This document shows positions 49,610 to 58,571 of a stretch of DNA of 60,883 nt, one piece after another (position 1 is the first letter of the stretch; the number at the start of each line of letters is the position of its first letter). Under the pieces are notes generated by a model. The model ran no database searches. It saw nothing but the letters and a program-made list of their open reading frames with translations, and was not told where the DNA came from. Origin of the DNA: JACPHD01 sp964431805 (GTDB lineage: Bacteria > Patescibacteriota > Patescibacteriia > Patescibacteriales > GWC2-42-12); assembly GCA_964431805.1 (NCBI GenBank), contig CAYSKV010000006.1, positions 1-60,883 of the forward strand. Direction: 5' to 3'. Position numbers and translations under genes: made by a program.

Positions 49610-51058
49610 CTAAGATAATTTTAAATCTTCTTTATTTATACCTTTAAGTAAATATAAACTAATAATATAAATTAACGCGCCTAATAAAATCACTAATATT
49701 AAATTTATTTTATCCATTAAAAAGTAAACGGCGACACCCATAATTAAACTGGCGATTAGAGATTTTAAAAATATCATTAAATTTGGGCTAAAATTAGAGT
49801 ATTTTATTATAATATAAAAAGAAAAAGCAGTGATAGCGAATTCGCTATAAACCGTTACCCAGGCGGCTCCGTTGTAAGAAAAAAGAGGAATAAAAATTAA
49901 ATAACCGATTAAAGAAGTTATTGCAGTGAAGATATAAGCGCCAATAATATTTTTTTGTTTATCTAAGGCAATAACGGCATGGGCAAATAAGCAACCGACA
50001 AAAATAAAACCGATGGCCAGCATTAATATTTTTAGAATATTACCCGATTGAGCAAAATTTTCTCCAGCTATCATTATCATTAATGGTTTGGCTGTAAGTT
50101 GGGCGCCGATGATTAAAGGAACGGCTGATATAACCATAACGTCAAATGATTTTTGTAAAATTTTATTAAACTTTTGTAAATTTTTATTAGACCATTCTAG
50201 TGTTAAAATTGGCAGAATTAAGCCAGCGAACATAAAAGGCAGGGTGGTTAAGATGTCAATTACTTTATAAGTAGCGCCGTATAACCCGACATCGGCTTGG
50301 CCTTTTAATAATGATAAAATAAAAATATCAGCTCTTAAGTAAATTAAATTAAAAAAAATGGTTAAGCCAAGCGGCCATGATTTTTTTATAATTTCACGCC
50401 AAACGCTTAAATCAATTTGCCAGCCAATTTTAATGAAACGACGAGAAAACCAATAATGCATAACAAAACTTATAAAACTTGAAATAACAGTTGCCACCAT
50501 AATACTTAACAAGCCTAAATTCATGTAAGCCGTTACAATAACCCCGGCAAGCAAAATTATTCGGCTAGCTACTTCAGCCGTAGCTACTACAGTCATGGTT
50601 AAATTTTTTTGGAAAAAACCAACTAAAATTTGGTTTAAGGCCGTAAAGAAAAACGACAAAGCCGTAACAGCCACGCCTAATTTAATAATTGGCTCATAGG
50701 GAAAAAATAAAATAACGAGCGGCGCTAAGCCTAGAAAAAATATGGCTGAAACTAAGCGTAAGCTAAAAAGATTATTTAATAAAACGCTTTGATTATTGCC
50801 CGGCTGGCTAATCATTTGTGAAGTGATTAAAGTTAAGCCAAAATCAGCGATAATGCCAAAAAAAGATAAAAAAGTAATAATGGTAGTATATTGACCGAAG
50901 CCAATTTCTTTTAAATATCTAGCCATAATGGCAATGGCTAATAACCCTACAATAGTGGCGATAACTTTGCCGATTATTTGGATAATGGTGTTATAAGCGA
51001 CTTGTGACGAAAGTTTTTGGTTCACCCCGTTAGAAATTTTATTGTTTTTTGTCTCCAT
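49610..51058 (-). CDS. Oligosaccharide flippase (Wzx/MATE-like)
   Basis: This 482-residue multi-pass protein has about 14 membrane helices and the start SSQVAYNTIIQIIGKVIATIVGLLAIAIMARYLKEIGFGQY, typical of polysaccharide-biosynthesis flippases. It moves lipid-linked glycans across the membrane. It shares a strand and likely a transcript with the glycosyltransferase at 48562. The start is uncertain: ATG 51058 overlaps the GIY-YIG gene by 20 bp, and the repeat TAACGGGGTGAA (51032-51021) falls inside the first codons. Confidence 0.88.
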   Translation of the reverse strand: METKNNKISNGVNQKLSSQVAYNTIIQIIGKVIATIVGLLAIAIMARYLKEIGFGQYTTIITFLSFFGIIADFGLTLITSQMISQPGNNQSVLLNNLFSLRLVSAIFFLGLAPLVILFFPYEPIIKLGVAVTALSFFFTALNQILVGFFQKNLTMTVVATAEVASRIILLAGVIVTAYMNLGLLSIMVATVISSFISFVMHYWFSRRFIKIGWQIDLSVWREIIKKSWPLGLTIFFNLIYLRADIFILSLLKGQADVGLYGATYKVIDILTTLPFMFAGLILPILTLEWSNKNLQKFNKILQKSFDVMVISAVPLIIGAQLTAKPLMIMIAGENFAQSGNILKILMLAIGFIFVGCLFAHAVIALDKQKNIIGAYIFTAITSLIGYLIFIPLFSYNGAAWVTVYSEFAITAFSFYIIIKYSNFSPNLMIFLKSLIASLIMGVAVYFLMDKINLILVILLGALIYIISLYLLKGINKEDLKLS

Positions 51059-51332
51059 AGTAATATTTCAAACGATTTTTTAAATATTTTTTGCCCATGC
51101 CGCTTTTTAAATATTTTTCTCTAGCAAAAGCATCAAATTTATTATATGATATCTCAAAATATATAGGCTTAAATGGTTTTCTGTTCTTAGTTGCATATAC
51201 TTTTCCATCATTATGCTCCTTTATTCTGCTAACTATGTCTTTTGTACAGCCGGTATACCACAATTTGTCTTTTAAACTTTCTAAGACATAAACATACCAC
51301 AATGTTTTTTGTAAATTTCTAACGGGGTTCAT
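51039..51332 (-). CDS. GIY-YIG endonuclease-domain protein
   Basis: This 97-residue stand-alone GIY-YIG domain has WYVYVLES, WYTGCTKDIVSRIKEHNDG and FEISYNKFDAFAREKYLKSGMGKKYL. The Tyr-Ile/Thr-Gly, Arg and Glu positions of the nuclease are retained. Such small URI-type nucleases are common in Patescibacteria. Their role (repair or mobility) is unknown. The gene is bracketed by AACGGGGT repeats at 51032 and about 51317, which hints at an inserted unit. Confidence 0.85.
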   Translation of the reverse strand: MNPVRNLQKTLWYVYVLESLKDKLWYTGCTKDIVSRIKEHNDGKVYATKNRKPFKPIYFEISYNKFDAFAREKYLKSGMGKKYLKNRLKYYYGDKKQ

Positions 51333-51373
51333 GTTTTTGCTTGAATTGTCTATTTTTAGTATAATTAAGGTAG

Positions 51374-51545
51374 AGATAGTTATAAAACTATTTCTACTGT
51401 AATTTGCTATTTTTTACCTATACTTCGTCAAGCTGGCGTAAAATTATTTCGCCGTAGCTTATGCTACGACTCAATTATTTTACTGGCTTTCCTTGTTTAG
51501 GCGAAAAATATCTAAATTTCGCTACGAAATAGTTTTATAACTATC
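51374..51545. repeat. 172-bp imperfect palindrome with 21-bp terminal inverted repeats
   Basis: Terminal repeats AGATAGTTATAAAACTATTT (51374 on) and its exact complement (to 51545), 21 bp, no mismatch. Inner pairings include CGTAGC TTAT GCTACG at the centre and imperfect arms on both sides, so the whole element can fold as one long hairpin. No ORF. It lies upstream of two pilin genes. Confidence 0.75.
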
Positions 51546-51571
51546 TTATAATTAAATTATAGCAAAATAAT

Positions 51572-52030
51572 ATGTTTATGACTAAAAAAATCTTTAAGTA
51601 TAGTTTAAGCGTGATTTTGTTGTCTATGGGGTTGGCTTTAATTACGGCAACGGTTGATTTTACAACGATTAATCAAGCTAAAGCCGCTACTATGTGGGAT
51701 ACGGTTAGCGAAGGCGGTCTTAAGCAGGTTGGCACAGAGGCCTATGGTAAAAGCAACCCCGATGACCCAAATTACGATATCAGAGCTATGGTTGTGAGAA
51801 TAATAAAAGTACTTTTAGGTTTTTTAGGAATAATAGCGACAGTTATAATTTTGTTTGCTGGTTTTAAATGGATGACGGCTGGCGGCAATGAGGAAAAAGT
51901 TAGTGAAGCCAAAAAAATGTTAATGGCCGGGTTAATTGGTCTGTTTATTATTTTATTTTCCTACGCTTTAGCTACCTTTGTTTTAAAATATATGTCCGCA
52001 GCCGCCACCAACACTCAGGTAATTTGGTAA
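51572..52030 (+). CDS. VirB2/TrbC-like pilin (paralog 7)
   Basis: This 152-residue paralog has a signal peptide ending near QAKAATM and the extension DTVSEGGLKQVGTEAYGKSNPDDPNYDIRA. The paired helices IIKVLLGFLGIIATVIILFAG and MLMAGLIGLFIILFSYALATFVL surround KWMTAGGNEEKVSEAKK. It is close to paralogs 1 and 8. It begins the second array, directly after the 172-bp palindromic element. Confidence 0.8.
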   Translation: MFMTKKIFKYSLSVILLSMGLALITATVDFTTINQAKAATMWDTVSEGGLKQVGTEAYGKSNPDDPNYDIRAMVVRIIKVLLGFLGIIATVIILFAGFKWMTAGGNEEKVSEAKKMLMAGLIGLFIILFSYALATFVLKYMSAAATNTQVIW

Positions 52031-52132
52031 CATTTATATTTTATAAAATTATATTAACTAACTTAATAAATTAATTTATTGACCCCATTAAATTCGCTAG
52101 AAGCAAATTTATTCAACGGGGTGAAAAAAACT

Positions 52133-52567
52133 ATGAAACAAGACATTATTAAAAAAATTATTTCGGTGGCAATGATTTTTTCGGCATTTATTTTTGTATT
52201 GTCTCCGATGACTCAAGCTTTAGCTGAAGTTACTGCGGATGATTACTGGGGTGGTACTGAGCAAAAGCAGTATGTTGATACAAATTCCGGATTAGCCGGA
52301 GGCGAGGGAGCTAGGGATCCGAGAGCAATAATAGTTGATGTTATTAGATTTATTTTAGGCTTCTTAGGCATAATCGCGGTTGTCATTATTTTATTCGCTG
52401 GATTTAAATGGATGACCTCAGGCGGTAATGAAGAAAAAGTTAGCGAAGCTAAAAAGATGTTGGTTAACGGTTTAATCGGTTTAGTTATTATTTTGTGCTC
52501 TTACGCTATAGCCACTTTTGTTATAAATCAAATAATCGGGGCGACTACAGGTACGACCGTCAATTAG
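52133..52567 (+). CDS. VirB2/TrbC-like pilin (paralog 8)
   Basis: This 144-residue protein is read from ATG 52133, 8 nt after CAACGGGGTGAA. A TTG start at 52079 lies within the ACCCC...GGGGT repeat and is rejected. The signal peptide ends near QALAEV. The helices are IRFILGFLGIIAVVIILFAG and MLVNGLIGLVIILCSYAIATFVI around KWMTSGGNEEKVSEAKK, with a pre-helix GARDPRAIIVDV shared with paralog 1 (ERDPRDIAASV). Confidence 0.8.
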   Translation: MKQDIIKKIISVAMIFSAFIFVLSPMTQALAEVTADDYWGGTEQKQYVDTNSGLAGGEGARDPRAIIVDVIRFILGFLGIIAVVIILFAGFKWMTSGGNEEKVSEAKKMLVNGLIGLVIILCSYAIATFVINQIIGATTGTTVN

Positions 52568-52598
52568 ATTAAAAGCGGCCGGACAGAAAAAATAAATT

Positions 52599-53600
52599 AT
52601 GTTTAAAACTTTTAAGTTTTTTAAAATATTTTTTATTGTTTTAGTTTTGTTTTTCTTTTTTATTTTTTTATTTAGCCAAGGCCAGGTTTATAAAAAAGAA
52701 GAATTAGAATATGGCATAACTTTTTCTAAAAAGCAGGCAGAAAGCCTGGACTTAGATTGGAAAAATGTTTATATGTCTATTTTTGATGATTTAGGCATAA
52801 AAAAAATAAGACTACCAGCCTATTGGGACGAAATTGAAAATCAAGAAGGTAATTATTCATGGGAGAATCTTGATTGGCAAATCAATCAGGCGAGTGAAAA
52901 GCAGGCCGAAATTATTTTAGCAGTTGGCGCTCGTTTGCCGCGTTGGCCAGAATGCCATTTTCCTGATTGGACCGAAGGCAGGTTAAAGGCTCAAATAGAA
53001 AATAGTACTTTAATATATTTAAATAAAGTAATTGAACGTTATAAAGATAACAAAAATATTGTGGCCTGGCAGATTGAAAATGAACCATTTTTATCTCATT
53101 TCGGCGATTGCCCAAAGTTTGACGCCAAATTTTTAGATCAAGAAATTGCCTTAACTAGAAGTCTTGATTCAAGACCCATTGTTGTTACTGATTCTGGCGA
53201 ACTATCTTATTGGGTAGGCGCGGCTAAGCGGGCTGATATTTTTGGCACTACCATGTATCTAAATACTTATTCCAGTTTTTTAAAGCGCTATATTCATTAT
53301 CCAATTGCACCGGCATTTTTTAAATTTAAAAAAAATATGGCTATTCTTTTTGCTAAGCCAAAAAATTGGGTAGTCATAGAAATGCAGGCTGAACCTTGGG
53401 GGCCGAAAGCCTATCAAGAATTATCGCAAGCCGATCGCGATCGCACCATGGATTTAGAAAAGTTTAAAGAAATGATTGAATTTGGGCATCAGACCGGTTT
53501 TCGAGAATTTTATCTTTGGGGAGTTGAATGGTGGTATTGGGAGTTAAAACAGGGCCGACCGGAAGTTTGGAATTATGCCAAGACTTTATTTAACAAGTAA
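52599..53600 (+). CDS. Membrane-anchored glycoside-hydrolase-like protein
   Basis: This 333-residue protein has an N-terminal membrane anchor (IFFIVLVLFFFFIFLFS). A TIM-barrel hydrolase domain of the GH5/GH42/GH39 type follows: LGIKKIRLPAYWDEIENQEGNYSW, the acid/base Glu in WQIENEPF and a candidate nucleophile Glu in VVIEMQAEPWG. It would face outside the cell and hydrolyse a beta-linked polysaccharide. The exact GH family and substrate are not clear. It lies 31 bp after the second pilin array and just before a ROK sugar kinase. Confidence 0.8.
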   Translation: MFKTFKFFKIFFIVLVLFFFFIFLFSQGQVYKKEELEYGITFSKKQAESLDLDWKNVYMSIFDDLGIKKIRLPAYWDEIENQEGNYSWENLDWQINQASEKQAEIILAVGARLPRWPECHFPDWTEGRLKAQIENSTLIYLNKVIERYKDNKNIVAWQIENEPFLSHFGDCPKFDAKFLDQEIALTRSLDSRPIVVTDSGELSYWVGAAKRADIFGTTMYLNTYSSFLKRYIHYPIAPAFFKFKKNMAILFAKPKNWVVIEMQAEPWGPKAYQELSQADRDRTMDLEKFKEMIEFGHQTGFREFYLWGVEWWYWELKQGRPEVWNYAKTLFNK

Positions 53601-53605
53601 TTTTT

Positions 53606-53685
53606 GTCATTCCGGCCTCTGAGCCGGAATCCAGTTTCAGTTCTCTAAATAAGTTTCTGGATTGCGGGTCAAGCCCGCAATGACG
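53606..53685. repeat. RPE-like palindromic repeat
   Basis: GTCATTCCGGCC...CCGGAATCCAG and CTGGATTGCGGG...CCCGCAATGAC form a dispersed-repeat type common in bacteria. A half copy lies at 54566-54595 and a related copy at 58414-58486. Confidence 0.75.
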
Positions 53686-53695
53686 ATGGCAGCAT

Positions 53696-54559
53696 ATGAA
53701 TAAAATGAATAAACAATATACTGTTGGTATTGATATCGGCGGCACAAAAATGAGCGCGGTTTTATTCGATGGAATAAAAGTTATAGCCGATTATACCTTG
53801 GCTACGCCTAAAGACAATTTAGAGCATTTTATGATCATGTTAAAAGCTTTAATTGAGCCATTACAGGACAAAGCTAAAGCTAACGGCGCCATAATTAAAG
53901 GTATTGGCATAGGCGTTCCCGGCATGCTTGATTATAAAGAAAATAAAGTGGTTGAGGTGCCTAATTTACCATTTTTAAATGGTTTAAATTTACCAGCTAT
54001 TTTAAGTTCTAAATTAGGCATAGAACAAATTCAAATTGATAATGATGGTCATTGTTTTTTGCGCGCGGAAATGAAACTAGGCGCAGGAAAAAAATATTCT
54101 AATGTTTTTAGTATTACTATTGGTACTGGTTTCGGCGGCGGTTGGTGGCATAATGGCGAAATTTATAACGGCGCTCATGGCGGCGCTACTGAATTTAGTT
54201 GGTTAACGGTTGATTTTAAAGAGGGTATTAGATTAGAAGAAGCTTATCATAAATTAACGCAAAACAATCCAGCTACTTTAGCCGAAGAAGCTTACCGAGG
54301 AGATGTTTTAGCCCAAAAATCTTATAACGAATTAGGTCATTATTTTGGCATTAGTTTAGCCAATATGGTAAATTTGATTGATCCGGAATTAATTATTGTT
54401 GGCGGACGCGTTGTAGAATCAGATGATTTATTTTTACCGCAAGCTAAAAAAATAATGCGTAAATATATTAAATCACCGCAGGCGAAAGTTATAAAAATAG
54501 TTAAGGGTAAAATAGGTAATAATGCTGGAGCGATTGGAGCGGCGTTGTTAATTTCGTAA
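53696..54559 (+). CDS. ROK-family sugar kinase
   Basis: This 287-residue kinase has the ROK ATP motif GIDIGGTKMSAVLFDG, GIGVPGMLD, and SITIGTGFGGGWWHNGEIYNGAHGGATEFSW. The canonical His/Cys zinc cluster (C-x-C-x4-C) of many glucokinases is absent. It likely phosphorylates glucose or N-acetyl-sugars. Two in-frame ATGs (53696, 53705) are possible. It follows a glycoside hydrolase, which suggests linked use of released sugars. Confidence 0.88.
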   Translation: MNKMNKQYTVGIDIGGTKMSAVLFDGIKVIADYTLATPKDNLEHFMIMLKALIEPLQDKAKANGAIIKGIGIGVPGMLDYKENKVVEVPNLPFLNGLNLPAILSSKLGIEQIQIDNDGHCFLRAEMKLGAGKKYSNVFSITIGTGFGGGWWHNGEIYNGAHGGATEFSWLTVDFKEGIRLEEAYHKLTQNNPATLAEEAYRGDVLAQKSYNELGHYFGISLANMVNLIDPELIIVGGRVVESDDLFLPQAKKIMRKYIKSPQAKVIKIVKGKIGNNAGAIGAALLIS

Positions 54560-54565
54560 AATTTT

Positions 54566-54595
54566 GTCATTCCGGTCTCCGAGCCGGAATCCAGG
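54566..54595. repeat. Half RPE-like repeat
   Basis: GTCATTCCGG...CCGGAATCCAGG, matching the left half of 53606-53685, just after the ROK gene. Confidence 0.65.
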
Positions 54596-54860
54596 AGTTA
54601 GTGGGATAAACTTGGTAATATCTATTTTCTAAGTAAACAGTTTAATGAGTTTATTATACCTTTGATTAAACTTAACATTCGTGACGCTTCGCTAGGACTT
54701 ACTTTTTATGACTAAAAAGTAAGCAAAAAGTCTCGGGGGTTTCCGATTGGCTATTTCATTGATTTATCTAATCTCTGTAAGCCTTGTCGCCAACTCCAAC
54801 CCCCGAACCCCCTGGTGATTTTAAATAGTGAAAATAAAGTCTATTAAAAATATAAATATA
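54596..54860. other. Intergenic region with palindromes
   Basis: Contains CTTACTTTTT/AAAAAGTAAG (54698-54723) and a longer pair TCGGGGGTT (54733) / AACCCCCGA (54798). No ORF with ribosome site. It may hold a repeat or small RNA but nothing is decisive. Confidence 0.45.
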
Positions 54861-54887
54861 AAAACACGGCGATAGCCGTGTTTTTTG
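54861..54887. terminator. Bidirectional terminator
   Basis: AAAACACGGC GATA GCCGTGTTTTTT hairpin between the ROK gene (+) and a pilin (-). Confidence 0.85.
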
Positions 54888-54910
54888 TTGAGAGTTGAAT
54901 TGTTTAAAAA

Positions 54911-55348
54911 TTACAGGCTCGTTGCTGTTAATACAAGTTTTACCAAGGCGTAAGAGCTAAAAATAATAACAATACCTACTGCCGCCCAAATTAAAATATT
55001 TTTTCCTTTAGTTACTTGTTCTTGGTTGCCGGCTGATAGCATCCAAATAATACCGCCGTAAATAAACATTACTAAGGCCAATGAACCGATGACTCCCATA
55101 ACTGAATTAATAACTTTACCAAGAAGAGTAGGAATGTCAGTATTAGTAGCCGATCCGGTTAAGGGGTTATCAAGTTTTACGGCGCCAGAGGTTCCTGGGG
55201 CAATAGGTTTACAACCAGCTGGACAATTAGTGGTACCAGAAATAAACGGAGTGTCGCTACCCTCGGGGCAGGAGCAATCAGCAGCGAATGAATAATTAGC
55301 TAATACGAATAAAGAAATTATAATTGTCAAAAATATTATTTTTTTCAT
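54911..55348 (-). CDS. VirB2/TrbC-like pilin (paralog 9)
   Basis: This 145-residue protein has a signal peptide (ending SFAAD). A short Cys-rich N-terminus (CSCPEGS, TNCPAGC) follows, then the two helices of the pilin fold: LGKVINSVMGVIGSLALVMFIYGG and ILIWAAVGIVIIFSSYALVKLVL, joined by IWMLSAGNQEQVTKGKN. The four cysteines are unique among the nine paralogs and may form disulfides or metal ties. It stands alone, in the reverse orientation, with a terminator. Confidence 0.78.
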   Translation of the reverse strand: MKKIIFLTIIISLFVLANYSFAADCSCPEGSDTPFISGTTNCPAGCKPIAPGTSGAVKLDNPLTGSATNTDIPTLLGKVINSVMGVIGSLALVMFIYGGIIWMLSAGNQEQVTKGKNILIWAAVGIVIIFSSYALVKLVLTATSL

Positions 55349-55402
55349 ATTGTTTTTAAATTATATATTTATATAATATAATTTTTTGAAACTTTAGTCA
55401 AT

Positions 55403-55436
55403 AAAAAAGAGCGGAAAGTAATATATTTCCGCTCTA
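55403..55436 (-). terminator. Terminator of SPFH operon
   Basis: AGAGCGGAAA...TTTCCGCTCT with a T run in the minus direction, 23 bp after the stop of the gene at 55459. Confidence 0.85.
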
Positions 55437-55458
55437 AATTGAAGCTTTTCGTTCCGCA

Positions 55459-56289
55459 TTATGCAGAAGGAATAAGCTGTATTGTTATTTGTCCTCCTTT
55501 TTTATATTTAAGATTAAGCTCGTTGGCCCTCTCGTTCGTTAAAACCACGCCTTGTGGTTTTATAATCAGTTTTGTCGAATCATCAACGCGGGGTGCTTGG
55601 AGTTCGTCTTTGGGCGCACCAGTGACTATGTATCGCTGCCCTACTTTTAATTCTGTGATTGTTATAACCTCGTCAGTATAGAAAGTAACTTTCCATAATT
55701 GGCCGTCAGTAGATTTTTTTATAGAAAGTTTATTACTTAGAATACTGCCTCCATCAACCCAATCAAACATAGATGTTTCAACCCAAATTTTCTTATCAGA
55801 AGGAAAGCTGCCATTTTCTTTTGGTAACATTATTTCTGTGTAAGCAATCCCCTGAATAATTTTGGGTTTTTCTTCCGGCCTGACCTGTAAAACCGTATTT
55901 CCGGCATTAAGATAGTATTTATTCCAGCCCTTGTTTTGAGCTTGTTCAAAACCTTTTTCTGTCTGCCAGTAGAAACGATCTACCTTAGCTTTCGCTATAC
56001 CATAACTTCCTGCCGCCGCCGCTTCTGTTTTCAACGCTTGATTTGACCATCCGCGACCCTTAAGATCGGCGGTAGCGTTGAAGTTTCTTTTTGCGCTTTT
56101 TATATTTTGCCATCCCAATAAACCGAACACGATAAATAGGATAAGAAGCGCAAAACAAATTTTGGAAAATGTGATTTTTTTAAATTTTTCGGGCATTTTA
56201 GGCAAGCCAAATTTCGCTTTGTTTTCTTCTTCTTTTGGTTCGCCACCTAGTAATTTAAGCTTTTTTTCCTTTTTCTTTTCCGGTGCCAT
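55459..56289 (-). CDS. Membrane-anchored partner of SPFH protein
   Basis: This 276-residue protein has a basic cytoplasmic N-terminus (MAPEKKKEKKLKL) and one membrane helix (KICFALLILFIVFGLLGW, about residues 44-61). An extracytoplasmic alpha/beta domain with no recognised family follows. It overlaps the SPFH gene by 35 bp, which suggests translational coupling and a physical complex, as NfeD-type partners form with SPFH proteins. It is not NfeD by sequence, however. Confidence 0.65.
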   Translation of the reverse strand: MAPEKKKEKKLKLLGGEPKEEENKAKFGLPKMPEKFKKITFSKICFALLILFIVFGLLGWQNIKSAKRNFNATADLKGRGWSNQALKTEAAAAGSYGIAKAKVDRFYWQTEKGFEQAQNKGWNKYYLNAGNTVLQVRPEEKPKIIQGIAYTEIMLPKENGSFPSDKKIWVETSMFDWVDGGSILSNKLSIKKSTDGQLWKVTFYTDEVITITELKVGQRYIVTGAPKDELQAPRVDDSTKLIIKPQGVVLTNERANELNLKYKKGGQITIQLIPSA

Positions 56290-57457
56290 CTTTTTTCACC
56301 TCCGCTGTTTTATCTTCTCCTAAAGATTGGTTTGTTAAATTCATGCCAGCAGCTAACTCAGCTCCCATTATAGGTGCCTCCGCTCCTTTACTGGCGATTA
56401 TTACACCCTTATTGTTTTTTATGGCTTCAAAATAGTTTTTGTTAAGTAGATATTGAGCAGCTGCCTTAGAATCAAGACCGGTAATATCCATTACTTTTTT
56501 AATTTCCTGGCCTATTGCTTCTCCTTCTACTGCTTGTTGGATTCTCTTTGCTTCCGCTGTTTTTTTAGCCGTTTCAATAGCAATTTCTGCTGCATCTCTT
56601 TCTTTTTCAGCAATAATGATTTTATCCCTTTGTTCTCGTATTTCCGGCGGCACAGCAATGTCAGTCACGGCGATACTTTCAATTTCGACTCCCCAGACTT
56701 TGAATTTATCAGCATCAGTATCTTTCTGGGTAATGATTGCATCAGCATTAGTATCGGATTTAGTTTCAATGGCTTTATCTAATTCCATTGTTCCATAATA
56801 AGCTCTAATGCCAGAATCAGTTTTTTCTCTAATGCCTTTAAATAAATTATCAATTTCGAAAGTTGCTCTGTGAGAGCCGTAGATACGGAAGAATATTTCA
56901 GCCGTAACAGCAGAAGTGGTGTTTTTGAAATTAATTGCCGCTTCTTTTATTCCATCTCTTTCGGTGCCATCCATATATAGTCTTAAACTCTGTGTATACA
57001 TGGGCACTTTTGCTTTAATGAACATAAAGAATGGAAATTTGATATGTAGGCCTGGCTCCCATGTTGTGAACCACTTACCAAACAATAAGATAATCCACTC
57101 TTCATTTTGTTCAACCTCATTCCAGCCGTTACGTATTACTAGAATGTTTAAAGCAATTGGAATAACAAAAAGAATTAGTAATTGGAGTATCCAAGATGGC
57201 CAAATAAAGAAACTAATACCGCTTAGGATAAACCCGGTTAAAATAGTTACAACAAATAACCCAAACCATAAAACGGGCGAGATTATTGCCGCTTCTTTTT
57301 GTTTTTCCTTTTTTTCTAATAAACAGTTGGTTTTAGCATGCTCCCGCTGTTTTTCTTCCACGCGTTTTATTTCTGTTTGTTCATCTGTTGTACCCTCTCT
57401 TTTTTTTAACTTCTTTATCTTTTCCCAAAAATTTTTTAATCCTTTCATTTTCTTCAC
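56255..57457 (-). CDS. SPFH/Band 7 (stomatin-like) protein
   Basis: This 400-residue protein has a charged N-terminal coiled-coil (about residues 15-60) and two hydrophobic segments (about 68-115). An SPFH domain follows (EEWIILLFGKWFTTWEPGLHIKFPFFMFIKAKVP, VWGVEIESIAVTDIAVPPEIREQ). A long coiled coil (ERDAAEIAIETAKKTAEAKRIQQAVEGEA) typical of stomatin or flotillin oligomers completes it. It should form membrane rings or microdomains. It is the first gene of a two-gene operon with its own promoter (57637-57665). Confidence 0.85.
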   Translation of the reverse strand: MKKMKGLKNFWEKIKKLKKREGTTDEQTEIKRVEEKQREHAKTNCLLEKKEKQKEAAIISPVLWFGLFVVTILTGFILSGISFFIWPSWILQLLILFVIPIALNILVIRNGWNEVEQNEEWIILLFGKWFTTWEPGLHIKFPFFMFIKAKVPMYTQSLRLYMDGTERDGIKEAAINFKNTTSAVTAEIFFRIYGSHRATFEIDNLFKGIREKTDSGIRAYYGTMELDKAIETKSDTNADAIITQKDTDADKFKVWGVEIESIAVTDIAVPPEIREQRDKIIIAEKERDAAEIAIETAKKTAEAKRIQQAVEGEAIGQEIKKVMDITGLDSKAAAQYLLNKNYFEAIKNNKGVIIASKGAEAPIMGAELAAGMNLTNQSLGEDKTAEVKKDGTGKEKGKKA

Positions 57458-57665
57458 CCTTTCCTTTCATTATATTTTTATTTTATTTTTTGTTTATTTA
57501 TTCGATTGTCAAAGTGCAACAATCGAACCTTCATATTTCACCCTTGGTTTATCTAAAAATAGACAAACCAAGAGGGAAGAAAAAGGCTCGATTTTTATTC
57601 TATTTGGCACATAAATACCAAAAGAACTAATTTATTATAATAGCATAAAGTTAAAAAAAAGTCAA
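57458..57665 (-). promoter_or_regulatory. Promoter and structured leader of SPFH operon
   Basis: Minus-strand TTGACT (57665-57660), 17 bp, TATTAT (57642-57637). The 170-nt leader contains the hairpin TTGGTTT...AAACCAA (57544-57571) and CGATTGT/ACAATCG (57503-57525). An ATG preceded by AAGGGTGAAAT opens a 19-residue reading frame (MKVRLLHFDNRINKQKIK) that could act as a leader peptide. Confidence 0.5.
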
Positions 57666-57714
57666 CTGTTTTACAACAATTAACTTTTTTATGGCTAAAA
57701 TTAGGTAAATTTAA

Positions 57715-58383
57715 TTAGCTATTTTTAACTTTACTATGCTTTTCTCGCCATTCCTGTATTTTTTTATGATTACCAGACAAAAGCACTATTGGTACCTGGT
57801 ATTTTTTATTATTAGTTTGAAAAAATTCCGGTCGCGTATATTGCGGGTGCTCTAAAACTCCTGGCTTAGCATGCGATTCATATTTTGCGCTATCGGCATT
57901 GCCTAAGGCGCCAGGCAATAATCTAGTAATGGAATCTACAATTGTCATGGCGCCAATTTCGCCACCGGTTAAAATATAATCGCCGATAGAAATTTCTTCA
58001 TCAATAAATTTAATAATTCTTTCATCAACGCCTTCGTAGCGGCCGCAAATTAAAATAATGTCGTTTAATTTAGTATGCGACTTAGCTAGTTGTTGATTCC
58101 AGGTTTTACCTTTTGCAGAAAGAAGAATAATTTTTATTTTTTTATTTTTAATTTTTGATTTAATATTTTTTATAGCTTTAAAGAGTGGTTCAATTTTCAT
58201 AACCATGCCAGCGCCACCCCCAAAGGGTGTGTCGTCTACGGTTTTATGCTTATCAGTTGTCCAATCGCGCAGGTTATAAATTTTTATGTTGATTAATTTA
58301 TTTTTTTGCGCGCGCTTAAGAATGCTCTCATTAAAATAAGAATCAAAGATTTTAGGAAAAATTGTGATAATATGAAAAGTCAT
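57715..58383 (-). CDS. trmD: tRNA (guanine-N1)-methyltransferase TrmD
   Basis: This 222-residue SPOUT methyltransferase has GGGAGMVMKIEPLFKAI, ICGRYEGVDERIIKF and SIGDYILTGGEIGAMTIVDSITRLLPG, forming the trefoil-knot SAM site. It methylates G37 of tRNAs with G36, preventing frameshifts. The length is slightly short of the usual 240 because the C-terminal domain is reduced. It is near khpA and rpsP but without rimM. Confidence 0.96.
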   Translation of the reverse strand: MTFHIITIFPKIFDSYFNESILKRAQKNKLINIKIYNLRDWTTDKHKTVDDTPFGGGAGMVMKIEPLFKAIKNIKSKIKNKKIKIILLSAKGKTWNQQLAKSHTKLNDIILICGRYEGVDERIIKFIDEEISIGDYILTGGEIGAMTIVDSITRLLPGALGNADSAKYESHAKPGVLEHPQYTRPEFFQTNNKKYQVPIVLLSGNHKKIQEWREKHSKVKNS

Positions 58384-58413
58384 AAAATATTTAGTAATAA
58401 ATTTTATATGGAA

Positions 58414-58486
58414 ATGGATCCCGGATCAAGCCCGGGATGACGAAGGAAGAGATTGCTTCGCTTCTTGCAGAAGCTCGCAATGGCAG
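58414..58486. repeat. RPE-like repeat between trmD and khpA
   Basis: GGATCCCGGATCAAGCCCGG...GATGACG followed by AGATTGCTTCGCTTC...GCTCGCAATGGCA, two stacked palindromic units of a type common in intergenic regions. Confidence 0.65.
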
Positions 58487-58523
58487 ATAGAATGGTGCGG
58501 AAACGGCAAGTAATTATTCTAAT

Positions 58524-58553
58524 AAAAAAACCACATTGGTGTGTGGTTTTTTT
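58524..58553 (-). terminator. Terminator of khpA
   Basis: AAAAAACCACA TTGGTG TGTGGTTTTTTT hairpin, 19 bp after the khpA stop. Confidence 0.85.
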
Positions 58554-58571
58554 ATTTATATCTAATTGATT

